Shown one piece after another: positions 43,379 to 54,332 of a DNA stretch of 64,000 nt. Numbering within the stretch: position 1 is the first letter of the stretch; each line of letters opens with the position of its first letter. Made by a program: the position numbers and the translations under genes. The notes beneath the pieces were generated by a model, which was given only the letters and a program-made list of their open reading frames with translations, had not been told where the DNA came from and did not search any database. Source of the stretch: Gelidibacter mesophilus DSM 14095 (lineage in GTDB: Bacteria > Bacteroidota > Bacteroidia > Flavobacteriales > Flavobacteriaceae); assembly GCF_000423005.1 (NCBI RefSeq), contig NZ_AUHD01000001.1, positions 248,001 to 312,000 of the forward strand. Direction: 5' to 3'.

Positions 43379-43912
43379 ATGAAAAATTTAAAACAATTTA
43401 CTTTCGTTATTTGTATGCTGATTGCATTCAGTGCTTTTTCACAAACCAAAAAAGATAAAAAGATAATATCTGATGCTAAAGATGCTAAAAAAGAACTTCT
43501 TAAAGCTGATCCTGGTCTTTCGAACTATTTTGATAAGGCTGCTGGGTACGTTTTATTTCCAAATGTCGGGAAAGGCGGATTTATTATAGGCGGTGCTTCC
43601 GGAAATGGTGTGGTTTATGAACATGGTGTTGCTGTTGGTATGGCTGATTTGAAGAAATTGGATATTGGACTTCAAGCGGGAGGACAAGCTATTATTCAGG
43701 TCATGTTTTTCGAGACAGACGTTGACCTAAACAGGTTCAAAGAAGGTAATTTCAAATTTTCTGCTGAAGCGACAGCTGTTGCTGTAGAAAAAGGAGTTGC
43801 AGTAAGTACCGGTTATAATGACGGTGTCGCTACGTTTGCATTGCCAAAAGCGGGACTTATGGCCAGTGCCTCTGTAGGGGGTCAGAAATTTGATTATAAT
43901 GCATTTTACTAA
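43379..43912 (+). CDS. Secreted SYLF (lipid-binding) domain protein
   Basis: 177 residues. A signal peptide ends at about residue 22 (FSAFSQ). The SYLF/Ysc84 domain follows: AAGYVLFPNVGKGGFIIGGA, GNGVVYEHGVAVGMADL, GGQAIIQVMFFETDVDLNRF and the end ALPKAGLMASASVGGQKFDY. SYLF domains bind phosphoinositides in eukaryotes; the bacterial role is unknown and probably periplasmic. It has its own terminator. Confidence 0.92.
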   Translation: MKNLKQFTFVICMLIAFSAFSQTKKDKKIISDAKDAKKELLKADPGLSNYFDKAAGYVLFPNVGKGGFIIGGASGNGVVYEHGVAVGMADLKKLDIGLQAGGQAIIQVMFFETDVDLNRFKEGNFKFSAEATAVAVEKGVAVSTGYNDGVATFALPKAGLMASASVGGQKFDYNAFY

Positions 43913-43952
43913 AACCAGGTGATGATTCAATGAAATCATCTTATCTTATACT

Positions 43953-43990
43953 AACGTCCATGGTAATTTTTATCATGGACGTTTTTTTAT
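43953..43990 (+). terminator. Terminator after the SYLF gene
   Basis: AACGTCCATG (43953-43962) pairs with CATGGACGTT (43974-43983), followed by a run of T. Confidence 0.88.
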
Positions 43991-44157
43991 GAATTTTAGA
44001 ATGCTTTAAAAAAAGACACTTGGTTAAAATGTGTTATATGATACTTTAGAAAGAAAGGTTAGCACAAAAGATTTCCTATTAAATTTACTAATATTAACAA
44101 AAGCGGGAATTGATCTTCTGAAATGAATTTTTGTCATAGTGTCAATTGATTTGGCCA

Positions 44158-47100
44158 TCAAAGTTTCAAAGAAAAATGACCTTTTACTTCAAAAGTATTG
44201 TTATCTTTTTTAATTTTTCCAAAGAACCAATAATCCGTGGAAGGTAACAATCTGCCATTGTAGGTGCCATCCCATCCTTTAGAACTTGATGTTAAGGTCG
44301 TGAGAAGCTTACCATATCTATCATAAATATTAATGGTACTACCTGGTAAGGTTTCGATGCCGCTAATGTGCCACGTATCAAAATAGCCGTCATTATTTGG
44401 GGTCATGAATTTAGGAGCGTCAATGACCACTACTTCTTTGTTTATTTCAGTACAGCCAACCGCATCAGTAATGGATACCATATGAGAGCCTAGAGTAACA
44501 TTTTGAAATACATTGGATTCTTGCGGAGGCCCTCCATCCAAACTAAAGAGATAGTTGCCACTGCCACTAATGGTGATAGTGATATTATTGGGGTCTGTAA
44601 AATCAACTGTTTCTATGGATTCAATGGTCGCTGATTCATATTCGAGAACATTAAATTCTTGAGTTGTTTGACATCCGAAATCGCCAGTAACTGTCACTGA
44701 ATATATGCCAACGGCACGAATTTCAATTTCTGGAGTGGTTTCACCAGTTGACCATAGATAGGTATCCGTTGGGTTATGGGTGTCCGCATTGACGATTACA
44801 GAGTCAGTCGGATTATTGCTGCAGATTGACTGATCTGGAATATTAACATTAGGTCTTGGATGTACGATGGTGGAAAATTCTGTGGTACTAAAACACCCCG
44901 TTTCAGTATTTAAAACCCTTACATATAATGTTTGTCCATCAATTGCCGCATAGGAATTATCTAAAATAGAAGTTCCATTATCTGCAGCAATTTGGCTTTC
45001 ATGATAGGTAATGATGTGGTTTGCCAAACTTTGATTGCCCAAAATGTCTCCCGATTGATCCGAAAGATCAAAAACTAGTTTACCGTCAGAATCATCGTCA
45101 CAGCCTTGTAAATCATTAGGTTTGTTTGCTATAGGCAATGGCGTTTCTACTATTGTAAAATCATAATAAGAAACACATCCGGTTATTGTGTTTTCTAATC
45201 GTGCAAAAATTTGATCGTTTGCTGAGGTGTAGTTGTAGTCTGTATCCAATGCTGTATCCAACTCGTTCGCCATTGCATCATTGCTAGAATTAAAATAGGT
45301 GATTTGAATATTAGATTCTGAGGATATAACACCATCAATATTTGTGAGATCAAAATAGCGCTCAGGATTCGTACAGACAGGATACTCTTTAAAATCATTT
45401 GTTGTAGGAGGTGTGGCAATATTTAAAGTAATGGGCAAGGTGACAAAGCAATCATCATCGGACAAGGTGTTATTGATTTTTGCATAGACTGTTTGGCCAT
45501 TTGATGTATTGGTATAATTTTCAGGGTTTGGGATTTTAATGTCTGCAAAAACGTCGTCTTCAGATTCATGATAAGTGATTCTAATATTTTCTGGTCTAGA
45601 ATCCAATATTTTTACCACCTGAAGATCGTATACTCCCGGAGAACTCAAATTTGTATCACAGAAATAGAGATCAGTAGGGGCTTCCACTTGCGGTAATGGT
45701 ACCACATTTACAATAAAGGAGGTCAGAGAATAGCAAAATGTCCCATTATCTATACGTGCAATAATAGTCTGTGGATTCACAGTATTTGTGAAATTTAAAT
45801 TCGGAATAGGATTGTCATTATTTTCAGCATCTTCATTTGAGGTGTAAAATGTTATTTTATCAGTAGAATTAACTCTTATTTCTGTCTCCTTGATACTTAA
45901 ATCAAATGTAGCTTTACCATTGTTATCTAAATCATCGCATACAAACACATCGGTGGCATCATTAAAGGAAGGTAAATTGTCTACTTCCAAAACAAAAGTG
46001 GAAGTGGCATAACAGGTTGAATCATTTTCAGCTTCCACGCGAACATAAATCGTTTGAGAACCTCCTGTGGTGTTACGATAAGCAGAGAATTTGTCAATTT
46101 CTTTTCCGACCTCACGGTTTTCAGCATCTAAGGGGTCTTCGTAATACAAGACTATTTTTTGAGTCTGACCATTTAAAATTTCTTCATCTTTTTCATTAAA
46201 ATAAAAGTCTGCCACATTACTGCCATCGGAGTTGCAATTTTGAAAATTTGTGATACCGGATTGGGGAAATTTAGGGGGACTATTGATATAAATATAAATA
46301 GCACCAATACTGAAACACCCTGTAATCTCATCTTCAATGCGAACAGCAATGTATTTAAACGGAGAACTTCTATAATGTACGGGATCAGCTATAGGATTTT
46401 CATCAGCAAATGCCAAGTTTGAATTGTTATAATATGAAATTTTAAATCCGTTCGTATCTGGGACTATGTCGTCGATTACGCTTGTAAGATCGACAATATT
46501 ATAACCATCAGAAGGATCTTTACAGATTGAAATTGTACCATAGCCAATCGTTGTAGGTGGTGTCACAACATTAATGGTGAGAGGTGCAAATGCAGAACAT
46601 GACGTCGAGTTGTCGGTTACTCTCACGTAAATAACTTTTGATTGGTCAACATAAATGTAAGCGTCCTCAATCGGTTCAACATCATTTTGATTTTTGAAAT
46701 ATTCGACGGTCGCATTGTCGATACCTCTGGTCACGTAGGAATCGTAAAATTCTAAAACAACATCAGCCTTACCATCTTGATTTTTATCACACCAAACAGG
46801 TGGAACAGGATTCGAGAAGTCTAATACAAATGGTGAATTGATAGTGAGGTTGATAGCAATTAATTCCGTACAATTAAGACTCGTTACAGTAGCATAAATG
46901 AGCGTCGGACTAGAAGTTAGCACAAATGGAATGGTTTTGTCTAGGGGATTTATGTTATTTTCCTGATCGGTATCATTTTCAAAGAATTCAACTTCAAAGC
47001 CCTCGTAATTATCTAAAATATGTCCTTCAACGGCATTTAAATCAAAATCAACAATTCCAGTTTGCAGGTTATCACAGCCATTGAAATCTTCAGTATTTAA

Positions 47101-49008
47101 TCCAGTCAGCGCAATGTTGGTATGTAGTTCCAACGGAAATATAGAAAAACATCCTGTGAGGTTATCAACCAATCTAATATAAACGACTTGAAGATTTGCT
47201 TGTACATTTTGATAGTTCCCAATATTAGAGATTGGATTAGAGTTGTTTTCAGCTTCTTCACTTGTTGCATGAACACTCGCTGAAACCCCATTTAAACCAT
47301 CTAAAATTGTATTTAGTTCAGAAGCGATATCAAATGTAGCAAAACCATCACCAACATCGTTACAAGCATTTATAAATGGTTTTTCTATTTTTATAATAGG
47401 GGCCTTGGAGACAGTGATGCCCAGAGTAGTGGTGCTGAAACAACCTGTAGAGGCGTCATAGAGACGTGCATAGAGCGTTTCGTTGGCGCTACTATTTGTG
47501 TAAGGTGAGAATAGGGCGTTATTGCCAGCGTTAGCATCCTCAAGATTCAGATGATAGGTGACGAATAAATCAGAAAGATCTGTAAACTTGCTTGTAATTT
47601 CTGCATCGACCAGTGTCAGATCAATCTCCGTAAGCCCATCCGGAACAGCATCAACGTCACAAATTTTGAGGGGTTTTGGAGTGGTAATTACAGGGGATGG
47701 GTTTACGACCAATCTTCCTCCCGATAGTGATGCACACTTGTTTATTTCATCATATATTCTGATATATATGTCTTGTGGGTTTGACGTGTTTTCAATGATT
47801 GTTTTTGGGTTTTCTCCAGATTGAGAGTCTTGTGATGTCAAATGATAAGTTATCGTATAGGTAGATGTAGGTAAGCTTTGTAAGACGTCATCATTTCTAG
47901 TTGAAAGATCAAAACTTTCCTTACCATCATTGGAGGCATCATCACACAAAATATAATTTGGAATATTAGGTAAGGTGTCTTGCACATTTAAAGTAACATT
48001 GATAGTATCCTCGATTTTACAAAAACTATTACCCAATGGAAGTCGTACTTCAACTCTATAATTGCCTGATGCAGTCACTTCAATCGATTTGTCTTTTGCT
48101 TCGGATATCAAAATATTATCCTTGAACCATTCGTAAGTGGCCAAAGGGTTAACACTATTACTATTTAATGTCGTGACATTTGCACACGTTGTAATATCAG
48201 GACCTAAATCCACAGTGGCATTAAAACTATTGCCTTCTATAAAAACAGCAGAATCAAGTTCGTGATCAACTTGGTCAGCGATGACAATCTTTATATGATA
48301 GGTCACGTTTGGAACAATATTTGTTGATGCTGTTAGCTTGGTGGTGCGCCCGTTATAATTAGTGTCTCCAAGGTTATAACCCTCAAAATATTGTGGGTTT
48401 TCAGCAGGACAAGACCCCTCAATCTTAGGATGAATATTTGTCGTGCTTACCGGAATAGAAGTGCCAGGCAACAGTGCAATATTTGTATATGGTGCTGCGG
48501 AACCCGCTTCTTTAATTAAAAATGCAAATTTATCAGAATAGCGGCAGGGATTATCACCGAAATATTCTTCTGATGCCAATAAATAATTAAAGGCAATACT
48601 ATTGGCAGCTGAAATGAAGTCAAATTCAATGGAGGTTGCGTTAAGGGTTCCTGTAATTCCCAACACGGTTTCCAAATCTGGATCCGTACCCCATGAATTA
48701 GAACCGTCATTAAGTGGTTCTGAGTTCAGCCCATTACCTGCGGAATTGACGCTTCCGGTACTTAAAAGTAAACCACTTTGAAAAGGAAAATTAGATGTTT
48801 CTTTTGTGAAACTGCCGTAACTGGAAAGATTATCAATTGATCCATTGATAGAAGAGGAAATATTGGTTATTTCAACACAACCCTGACCAAGGGTAGTTTG
48901 AATTAAATTTTCTAATGAATTGCTGCTATTGGTAGAAATTTGTTGTGCATTAAGCATAAAACAGAGGGCCATAAACACGAAACTTATTATAGAAGTTCTT
49001 TTTACCAT
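44158..49008 (-). CDS. Giant T9SS type B surface protein, choice-of-anchor L, 11 repeats (copy A)
   Basis: 1616 residues. A signal peptide (to about 22, MLNAQ) is followed by a choice-of-anchor L domain (about 23-260, with FNYLLASEEYFGD and SDKFAFLIKEAG) and a PKD/Ig-like spacer. Eleven repeats of about 95 residues span about 341-1385. Each has a Cys and an acidic DxDxDG-like loop at the start (for example CDDDSDGKLVFDLS), a central ITYHES..DA..NNPI part, and ends in an IYVRV.N..TGC segment with PLP. The last 85 residues are the CHU_C/type B sorting domain (FMTPNNDGYFDTW, GWDGTYNG, GHFSLKL). Type IX secretion with surface attachment is expected. The function may be adhesion; Ca2+ binding by the acidic loops is inference. 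Copy B upstream matches it repeat by repeat. Confidence 0.9.
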   Translation of the reverse strand: MVKRTSIISFVFMALCFMLNAQQISTNSSNSLENLIQTTLGQGCVEITNISSSINGSIDNLSSYGSFTKETSNFPFQSGLLLSTGSVNSAGNGLNSEPLNDGSNSWGTDPDLETVLGITGTLNATSIEFDFISAANSIAFNYLLASEEYFGDNPCRYSDKFAFLIKEAGSAAPYTNIALLPGTSIPVSTTNIHPKIEGSCPAENPQYFEGYNLGDTNYNGRTTKLTASTNIVPNVTYHIKIVIADQVDHELDSAVFIEGNSFNATVDLGPDITTCANVTTLNSNSVNPLATYEWFKDNILISEAKDKSIEVTASGNYRVEVRLPLGNSFCKIEDTINVTLNVQDTLPNIPNYILCDDASNDGKESFDLSTRNDDVLQSLPTSTYTITYHLTSQDSQSGENPKTIIENTSNPQDIYIRIYDEINKCASLSGGRLVVNPSPVITTPKPLKICDVDAVPDGLTEIDLTLVDAEITSKFTDLSDLFVTYHLNLEDANAGNNALFSPYTNSSANETLYARLYDASTGCFSTTTLGITVSKAPIIKIEKPFINACNDVGDGFATFDIASELNTILDGLNGVSASVHATSEEAENNSNPISNIGNYQNVQANLQVVYIRLVDNLTGCFSIFPLELHTNIALTGLNTEDFNGCDNLQTGIVDFDLNAVEGHILDNYEGFEVEFFENDTDQENNINPLDKTIPFVLTSSPTLIYATVTSLNCTELIAINLTINSPFVLDFSNPVPPVWCDKNQDGKADVVLEFYDSYVTRGIDNATVEYFKNQNDVEPIEDAYIYVDQSKVIYVRVTDNSTSCSAFAPLTINVVTPPTTIGYGTISICKDPSDGYNIVDLTSVIDDIVPDTNGFKISYYNNSNLAFADENPIADPVHYRSSPFKYIAVRIEDEITGCFSIGAIYIYINSPPKFPQSGITNFQNCNSDGSNVADFYFNEKDEEILNGQTQKIVLYYEDPLDAENREVGKEIDKFSAYRNTTGGSQTIYVRVEAENDSTCYATSTFVLEVDNLPSFNDATDVFVCDDLDNNGKATFDLSIKETEIRVNSTDKITFYTSNEDAENNDNPIPNLNFTNTVNPQTIIARIDNGTFCYSLTSFIVNVVPLPQVEAPTDLYFCDTNLSSPGVYDLQVVKILDSRPENIRITYHESEDDVFADIKIPNPENYTNTSNGQTVYAKINNTLSDDDCFVTLPITLNIATPPTTNDFKEYPVCTNPERYFDLTNIDGVISSESNIQITYFNSSNDAMANELDTALDTDYNYTSANDQIFARLENTITGCVSYYDFTIVETPLPIANKPNDLQGCDDDSDGKLVFDLSDQSGDILGNQSLANHIITYHESQIAADNGTSILDNSYAAIDGQTLYVRVLNTETGCFSTTEFSTIVHPRPNVNIPDQSICSNNPTDSVIVNADTHNPTDTYLWSTGETTPEIEIRAVGIYSVTVTGDFGCQTTQEFNVLEYESATIESIETVDFTDPNNITITISGSGNYLFSLDGGPPQESNVFQNVTLGSHMVSITDAVGCTEINKEVVVIDAPKFMTPNNDGYFDTWHISGIETLPGSTINIYDRYGKLLTTLTSSSKGWDGTYNGRLLPSTDYWFFGKIKKDNNTFEVKGHFSLKL

Positions 49009-49057
49009 AAAAAAATCAGAGCTGAAAAGAGGTTAAGTATTAAATAGCCGTCTAAAA

Positions 49058-49088
49058 ATACCAAAAAATCCTCAATATTGAGGATTTT
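49058..49088 (-). terminator. Terminator between the two giant genes
   Basis: A 24-base perfect palindrome at 49065-49088 (arms AAAATCCTC and GAGGATTTT, loop AATATT). On the minus strand it continues with a T-rich tail (GGTATTTTT). It ends copy B's transcript before copy A starts at 49008. Confidence 0.75.
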
Positions 49089-49157
49089 AAAGTTGAGATG
49101 GTTTCTTTTATGGCTGAAATACCATTTTTTATATATTCTGCATTTTTTAAACTACAA

Positions 49158-52100
49158 TTAGCGTTTTAGAGCAAAGTGGCCTTTAAGTTGAAAAGAGGTA
49201 TTGTTCTTTTTTACATCGGCAACAAACCAATAATCTGCGGCTGGCATTTTTGAACCATTATACGTGCCGTCCCAGCCCTTAGAAGTTGAAGTAAGGTGTG
49301 TTAATTGTTTTCCGTAACGATCATAGATATTAATTACGGTTCCCGGAAGCGTTTCTACTCCTGTAATATGCCAAGTGTCAAAATAACCATCATCATTTGG
49401 AGTCATGAACTTTGGAGTATCAATAACAATCACTTCCTTGGTCACTTCTGAGCACCCATTTAAATCAATTATTGTAATTAAATGCAGACCAATAGGAACA
49501 CGCTCAAAAACATTCGATTTTTGTGGAGGGTTATCGTCCAAAACATATAGATAGTTTCCAATTCCACTGATGGTCACGGTAATGTTGTTCGGGTCAGAAA
49601 AATCTACGGTTTCTGTAAACTCTATGGTTGCCATTTCAGATTCTATAACATTAAAACTCTGAGTTGTTTCACAGCCAAAAATAGTGGTCACTTTAACCCA
49701 ATATGTTCCTATTTCGGCGATTTCAATTTCTGGTGAGGTCGCATTAGTAGACCATAAATAGCTGTCGTCGCTCTTGTTGGTATTGGCACTGACTAAGAGT
49801 GGACCATTATCTAAACAAATGACTTGATCTGGAATGTCGACAACTGGTCTTGGATGCACATAAATTTTAAACTCCGTGGTGCTATAACATCCCGTTGAAT
49901 TATTTTCAACTCTAACATAAATGACCTCTAAGTCTCTGGCAGCAAATTGTGTATTGAGTGCGTTTAGTCCTGAATTAACATCTTCATTATTGATATGATA
50001 GCTTATTTTGAATTTAGCAGCGTCTTGACCATTAAGAATCTTGGAGCTCTGTTGTGATAAATCAAATGTGAAAAGACCATCGAAATTATCATCGCAATGC
50101 TCTAAATCAGGAGCGGCATAAGCAATTGGTAATGGCTCAACTTTTAATGTAAATTGATGAGTAGTGAAGCAATTGGTTAGACCATTTTCAATTCTCACAT
50201 AGAGTTTTTCCAGCGTCGAATTATATTTATACATATTATTCAAGGCATTAGAGGCATTTAATGCATTTTTATGGGTTTTATAATACGAAATAATTAAGTT
50301 GGATGTGTCATTCACAAGAATAGCATCCACTTCTGATAAATTATAAATCTTGCTGTCGTTATCACAAATAGTAACGGTATCAATTGAGTTGAATTCCGGT
50401 GGTAAATTGACAATTAAATCTAACGGAATAGATAGGTAACACTTTGAAATAGTGTTGGTGAGGCGTACGTAGACAGTTTGTGGGTTTGAAATGTTTGTGT
50501 ATGATTCCGGTTGCATAATCGGATTCGTTTCATTCTCTAAATCCTCTGGTGTTTCATAATAAGCAATGACCAGATTATTTTGTCTCACATCCAAAATATC
50601 GAATTCAGAACTTTTTAAATCGAAGGTCATGCGGCCATCTGCATCAGTGTCACATTGCTCAATAGGTTTAGCAGGATTAGCATCAGGCGCTTTAATGACA
50701 CCTATACTAAAGCTTGTTATGGAGGCACAAATAGTGCCGTTCTCTATGCGAGCATAAATTTGCTGAGGATTTTTAATATTTGTGTATCTTGTGGCGATAG
50801 GATTCATCGCATTCTGGGCATTTGCATAACTGGAGTAAAATGTAATGTCTAGATTGTCATTGATACCAGCAGATATTTCAGCGGCCTTTGATGATAGGTC
50901 GAAAATTTCTTTGGAATCATTGGAAATATCGTCACACACAAACCAATCGGATGCTAGGTTAAATTCGGGACTGGTACCTACTTCAATTGTAAAAGATGAA
51001 GTGCCATAACAAGAAGCATCTGACGTGTTTTCCACTCTAACATAAATAGTTTGGGGGTTGCTGATGTTTTCATAAACCACGGCTTTATTTAAAGTATTTA
51101 TTCCTGCATCGGCATCTTCTGATTTTAGATAATATGAAGTGATTTTACCATTTTGACCATTTAGAATTTCAGAATCTTTGGTGTTAAAAATGAATTCTCC
51201 GTAGCCATCACTGTCGCTTTCGCAGTAAATATAATTGCTAATAGCAGTAAAGATAGGTAGGGTATTGACAATTATTTTAATAGGTTCTATGGAATGGCAC
51301 CCAGTTCGTTGGTTCTCTACGCGCGCAAATATCGTTTCATTGCTGGCGTTATAAGATGTGAAATTCCCAATGGCTTCTGTTTTGTTTTCTGCATGATCTA
51401 AGCTCGTATGAAAAGAAAACGTTCTATTGCTTTGATCTTTTACCAACTCTTCTATTTTTTTACTTAAATCTATAATAGAAAAGCCATCTTGATCATTGTC
51501 ACAAATAATAATATCTGCTGGAGTTGTAGTTTCTGGGGCTGGGAGAACGGTGATTTCAAAGCTTTTTACGTCAGAGCATCCTGTGGTTTTCGAGGTGGTA
51601 CGTGTATATAGTCTTAAAGGATTGGTGGTGTTCTCATAAAAATTTGGTAGGCTATTGACGTTTTTGTCCGCGTCGTCCTGACTTAAATAATAGCGCACAG
51701 CGTAGCCCTCCTCTTGGTTTGCTACAGCATAGTCAAAAGAGCTTAAATTAATAGAAGTATAGCCATCTTGATCCGTATCACAATAATTCACAGAACCTAT
51801 AGATGGAAAATCAACGTACGGATTGAGAAGTAAATCTATCTGTGAAGTTTCACTGCAGGTAGAACTATCTAAAGTAATATAGAGTGTTTTAGGGAATGGC
51901 TTCGGAGTATAAGGCAGGGCAGGATTTAATGCGTTGACTTGCATATTTTGATCCTCTATGGTTTCATAGAAAGTAATGGTTACATCAGGAAGATCGTTAA
52001 TAATGACCTCTGCAATGTCGTTAAGGTCAAAAGAGGGTATTTTGCCATCTTTAACGTCACAAATTGAAAAATCTTTAATTAATGTGCCCGTGAGCAAAAG

Positions 52101-53984
52101 ATTGGTATGTATTTCAAAGGGAGTCACTGAGGCACAGCCGGTAATATCATCTTCAACTCTAATGTAAAGAATTTGAAAATCTTTCTTAGTGTTCAGAAAG
52201 CTTGACGGAGTTTCTATGGCATTGCTTCCTGATAAGGCATCATCATATAACTCATGAAAGCTTACGGACACACCCGTTAAACCATTCAAGACATCTGGAG
52301 TAATCTCATTAAGGTTGAAATTTGTGAAACCATCATGTTCGGGATCACAAGCGTCTAGGAAGTGCTCCTCTCTGTTGATGATGGGATTATCCAATACAAT
52401 AATATTAAGCGTTGTTGTACTGGCACATCCTGTTTTAGGGTGTTCAATACGAACATATAATTGCTCCATTTTTGATTGATTGTAGTATGGAGAAGCAATT
52501 GGGTTGTCTCCAACATCCGCTTCAGTTGGTGTATGGTGATAGGAGACTATTAAATCAGAGACACCATTGGTTATTTCATGATTTTTTTGATTCAGGTCAA
52601 TTGATGTCAAGCCATTTTGTGCAACCTCATCGCAAGCAATAAGGTCTGAAGGTGTTGTGATCTGTGGTAGTTCATGCACCACAATATTAAAAGAAGAATA
52701 GGCCAAGCAGCCATTTTTGATGTCTTCAATCCTTACAAAAACAGATTGCGGGTTACTGGTATTTGTAATCGGATCCTTGATGGCATTGCTATTATCTAGG
52801 GCATCTTGATTATTGTAATGATATGAAATTGTATAATCAGATTTAGGAACCGCCTTAATAACATCGGCATCTTTAGTTTTTAGATCAAAAACCTCTACGC
52901 CATCTCCAGAAATATCATCACATAGTCCAAAATCGGCAATAGGTGAAGCCGTCTGGGTTGAACTTAATACAATCGAAACGCTGTCTTCAATGGTACAAAA
53001 AGTACTTCCTAAGGGAATTTTAATTTTTACAGTGTAGTTTCCAGATTCATGGGCAGCTAAGGTCGATGCTGTTTCTCCAGAAAGAAGCGCATCCTCCAAG
53101 AACCATGAATAGATGCCTTCGGGATTGTCGATGTCCCCATTAAGTACCAATTGATCGGCACAAGTGGTAATATCTTCTCCTAAGTCAACCACAGCAGAAA
53201 AGCTATTGCCTTCAATGAAAACGGCGGAATCATAATTTGAATCTGTTTGATCGGCAATAATTAGTTTAATGTGATAGACGACATCAGGAACGGTATTTGC
53301 AATGGCGGTCATCACCTTTGTTCTGCCATCGTAATTGGTGTCTCCAAGACCATAGCCTTCAAAGTATTCGGAGTTTGATTCCGAACAAAAACCCACAATT
53401 TCGTTATGAATGGTATTGGTGTTAACAGGGGTTGAGGTGCCAGGAATTAGTGCGATATTTGTATAAGGGTCATTGGTTCCGGCCCGTTTGATTAAAAAAG
53501 CAAAACCATCCGAATATTCACAAGGAAAATTTCCATAGTATTCTTCAGATGCTAAGAGGTAATTAAACTGAATCTGATTGGAAAGCGATGCGAAATCAAA
53601 TTCTATAACAGTTGCATTGAGAGTGTTTGAAATGCCTAAGGCAGTTTCAAGGTCGGGGTCTGAAAGCCAATTAGGTTCACCTTCATTTAAGGTTTTTCCT
53701 ATGGTCTTATTACCTGCAGACGTTACATTTCCCGTTGATAAAATTATGCCATTTTTAAAAGGAAAGTTAGAGTTTCCACGTTCGAAATAACCAAAACTTG
53801 AAAATCCGTTGATAGATCCATTCACGGGAGAGGCGATGTTAGAGGTTTCTACACAGCCTTGAATAAGATGATTTTCAATAAGTTCCTGTGGACTGACATT
53901 GCCAGTTACAGTGATACGTTGACTGAATGCATTGTTACACAAAATACATGCAAAAACAAGGAGGGAAATTTGGAACGATTTCAT
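49158..53984 (-). CDS. Giant T9SS type B surface protein, choice-of-anchor L, 11 repeats (copy B)
   Basis: 1608 residues with the same plan as copy A: signal peptide to about 21 (NNAFSQ), choice-of-anchor L domain (FNYLLASEEYYGN, SDGFAFLIKRAG), a spacer, then 11 repeats at about 343-1378 with loops such as CDTDQDGYTSIN, CDNDQDGFSIIDL and CESDSDGYGEF, and a type B sorting domain (FMTPNDDGYFDTW). Repeats pair in order with those of copy A: for example repeat 7 has the same EILNGQ..K core and repeat 4 the same short form. So the whole gene was duplicated, and then diverged. Likely a surface adhesin or matrix protein. A 348-base leader lies upstream. Confidence 0.9.
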   Translation of the reverse strand: MKSFQISLLVFACILCNNAFSQRITVTGNVSPQELIENHLIQGCVETSNIASPVNGSINGFSSFGYFERGNSNFPFKNGIILSTGNVTSAGNKTIGKTLNEGEPNWLSDPDLETALGISNTLNATVIEFDFASLSNQIQFNYLLASEEYYGNFPCEYSDGFAFLIKRAGTNDPYTNIALIPGTSTPVNTNTIHNEIVGFCSESNSEYFEGYGLGDTNYDGRTKVMTAIANTVPDVVYHIKLIIADQTDSNYDSAVFIEGNSFSAVVDLGEDITTCADQLVLNGDIDNPEGIYSWFLEDALLSGETASTLAAHESGNYTVKIKIPLGSTFCTIEDSVSIVLSSTQTASPIADFGLCDDISGDGVEVFDLKTKDADVIKAVPKSDYTISYHYNNQDALDNSNAIKDPITNTSNPQSVFVRIEDIKNGCLAYSSFNIVVHELPQITTPSDLIACDEVAQNGLTSIDLNQKNHEITNGVSDLIVSYHHTPTEADVGDNPIASPYYNQSKMEQLYVRIEHPKTGCASTTTLNIIVLDNPIINREEHFLDACDPEHDGFTNFNLNEITPDVLNGLTGVSVSFHELYDDALSGSNAIETPSSFLNTKKDFQILYIRVEDDITGCASVTPFEIHTNLLLTGTLIKDFSICDVKDGKIPSFDLNDIAEVIINDLPDVTITFYETIEDQNMQVNALNPALPYTPKPFPKTLYITLDSSTCSETSQIDLLLNPYVDFPSIGSVNYCDTDQDGYTSINLSSFDYAVANQEEGYAVRYYLSQDDADKNVNSLPNFYENTTNPLRLYTRTTSKTTGCSDVKSFEITVLPAPETTTPADIIICDNDQDGFSIIDLSKKIEELVKDQSNRTFSFHTSLDHAENKTEAIGNFTSYNASNETIFARVENQRTGCHSIEPIKIIVNTLPIFTAISNYIYCESDSDGYGEFIFNTKDSEILNGQNGKITSYYLKSEDADAGINTLNKAVVYENISNPQTIYVRVENTSDASCYGTSSFTIEVGTSPEFNLASDWFVCDDISNDSKEIFDLSSKAAEISAGINDNLDITFYSSYANAQNAMNPIATRYTNIKNPQQIYARIENGTICASITSFSIGVIKAPDANPAKPIEQCDTDADGRMTFDLKSSEFDILDVRQNNLVIAYYETPEDLENETNPIMQPESYTNISNPQTVYVRLTNTISKCYLSIPLDLIVNLPPEFNSIDTVTICDNDSKIYNLSEVDAILVNDTSNLIISYYKTHKNALNASNALNNMYKYNSTLEKLYVRIENGLTNCFTTHQFTLKVEPLPIAYAAPDLEHCDDNFDGLFTFDLSQQSSKILNGQDAAKFKISYHINNEDVNSGLNALNTQFAARDLEVIYVRVENNSTGCYSTTEFKIYVHPRPVVDIPDQVICLDNGPLLVSANTNKSDDSYLWSTNATSPEIEIAEIGTYWVKVTTIFGCETTQSFNVIESEMATIEFTETVDFSDPNNITVTISGIGNYLYVLDDNPPQKSNVFERVPIGLHLITIIDLNGCSEVTKEVIVIDTPKFMTPNDDGYFDTWHITGVETLPGTVINIYDRYGKQLTHLTSTSKGWDGTYNGSKMPAADYWFVADVKKNNTSFQLKGHFALKR

Positions 53985-54332
53985 TCTTTATAGGTTAAGT
54001 CTGAGTAACGAGAATCTCTTTTATGGGCAGGAGGAGATTCTTGAGCTTTAATTAGGGTGAAAAGTAGTTTATTATTAGATGAAATGCAAAATAATACGAC
54101 AAACAGCATGTAAGATTAACATTTGTTCGTAAAATAATGCCAAGAACTTGAAAAGTAAGACCTTTGTGTTCTTCTCAATATAGAAGTGAGGCTCTTATAT
54201 GTGGAAGGTGAATGAATTCCCTAAATAATAACTAAGGAAGTGGTTTTGTTCTTTTAATCAATATCTAAATGCACTCTGAGCTGACAAAGGTAAAAGCATA
54301 TGGAAAAATAAGAAGAACATTAACCTAATCGA
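53985..54332. other. Intergenic leader of copy B, 348 bases
   Basis: No ORF or strong hairpin. TACCTTTG on the minus strand at 54285-54292 fits a -7 box, which would give copy B a leader of about 290 bases. The spacing to a TTG is not satisfied. Confidence 0.4.
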
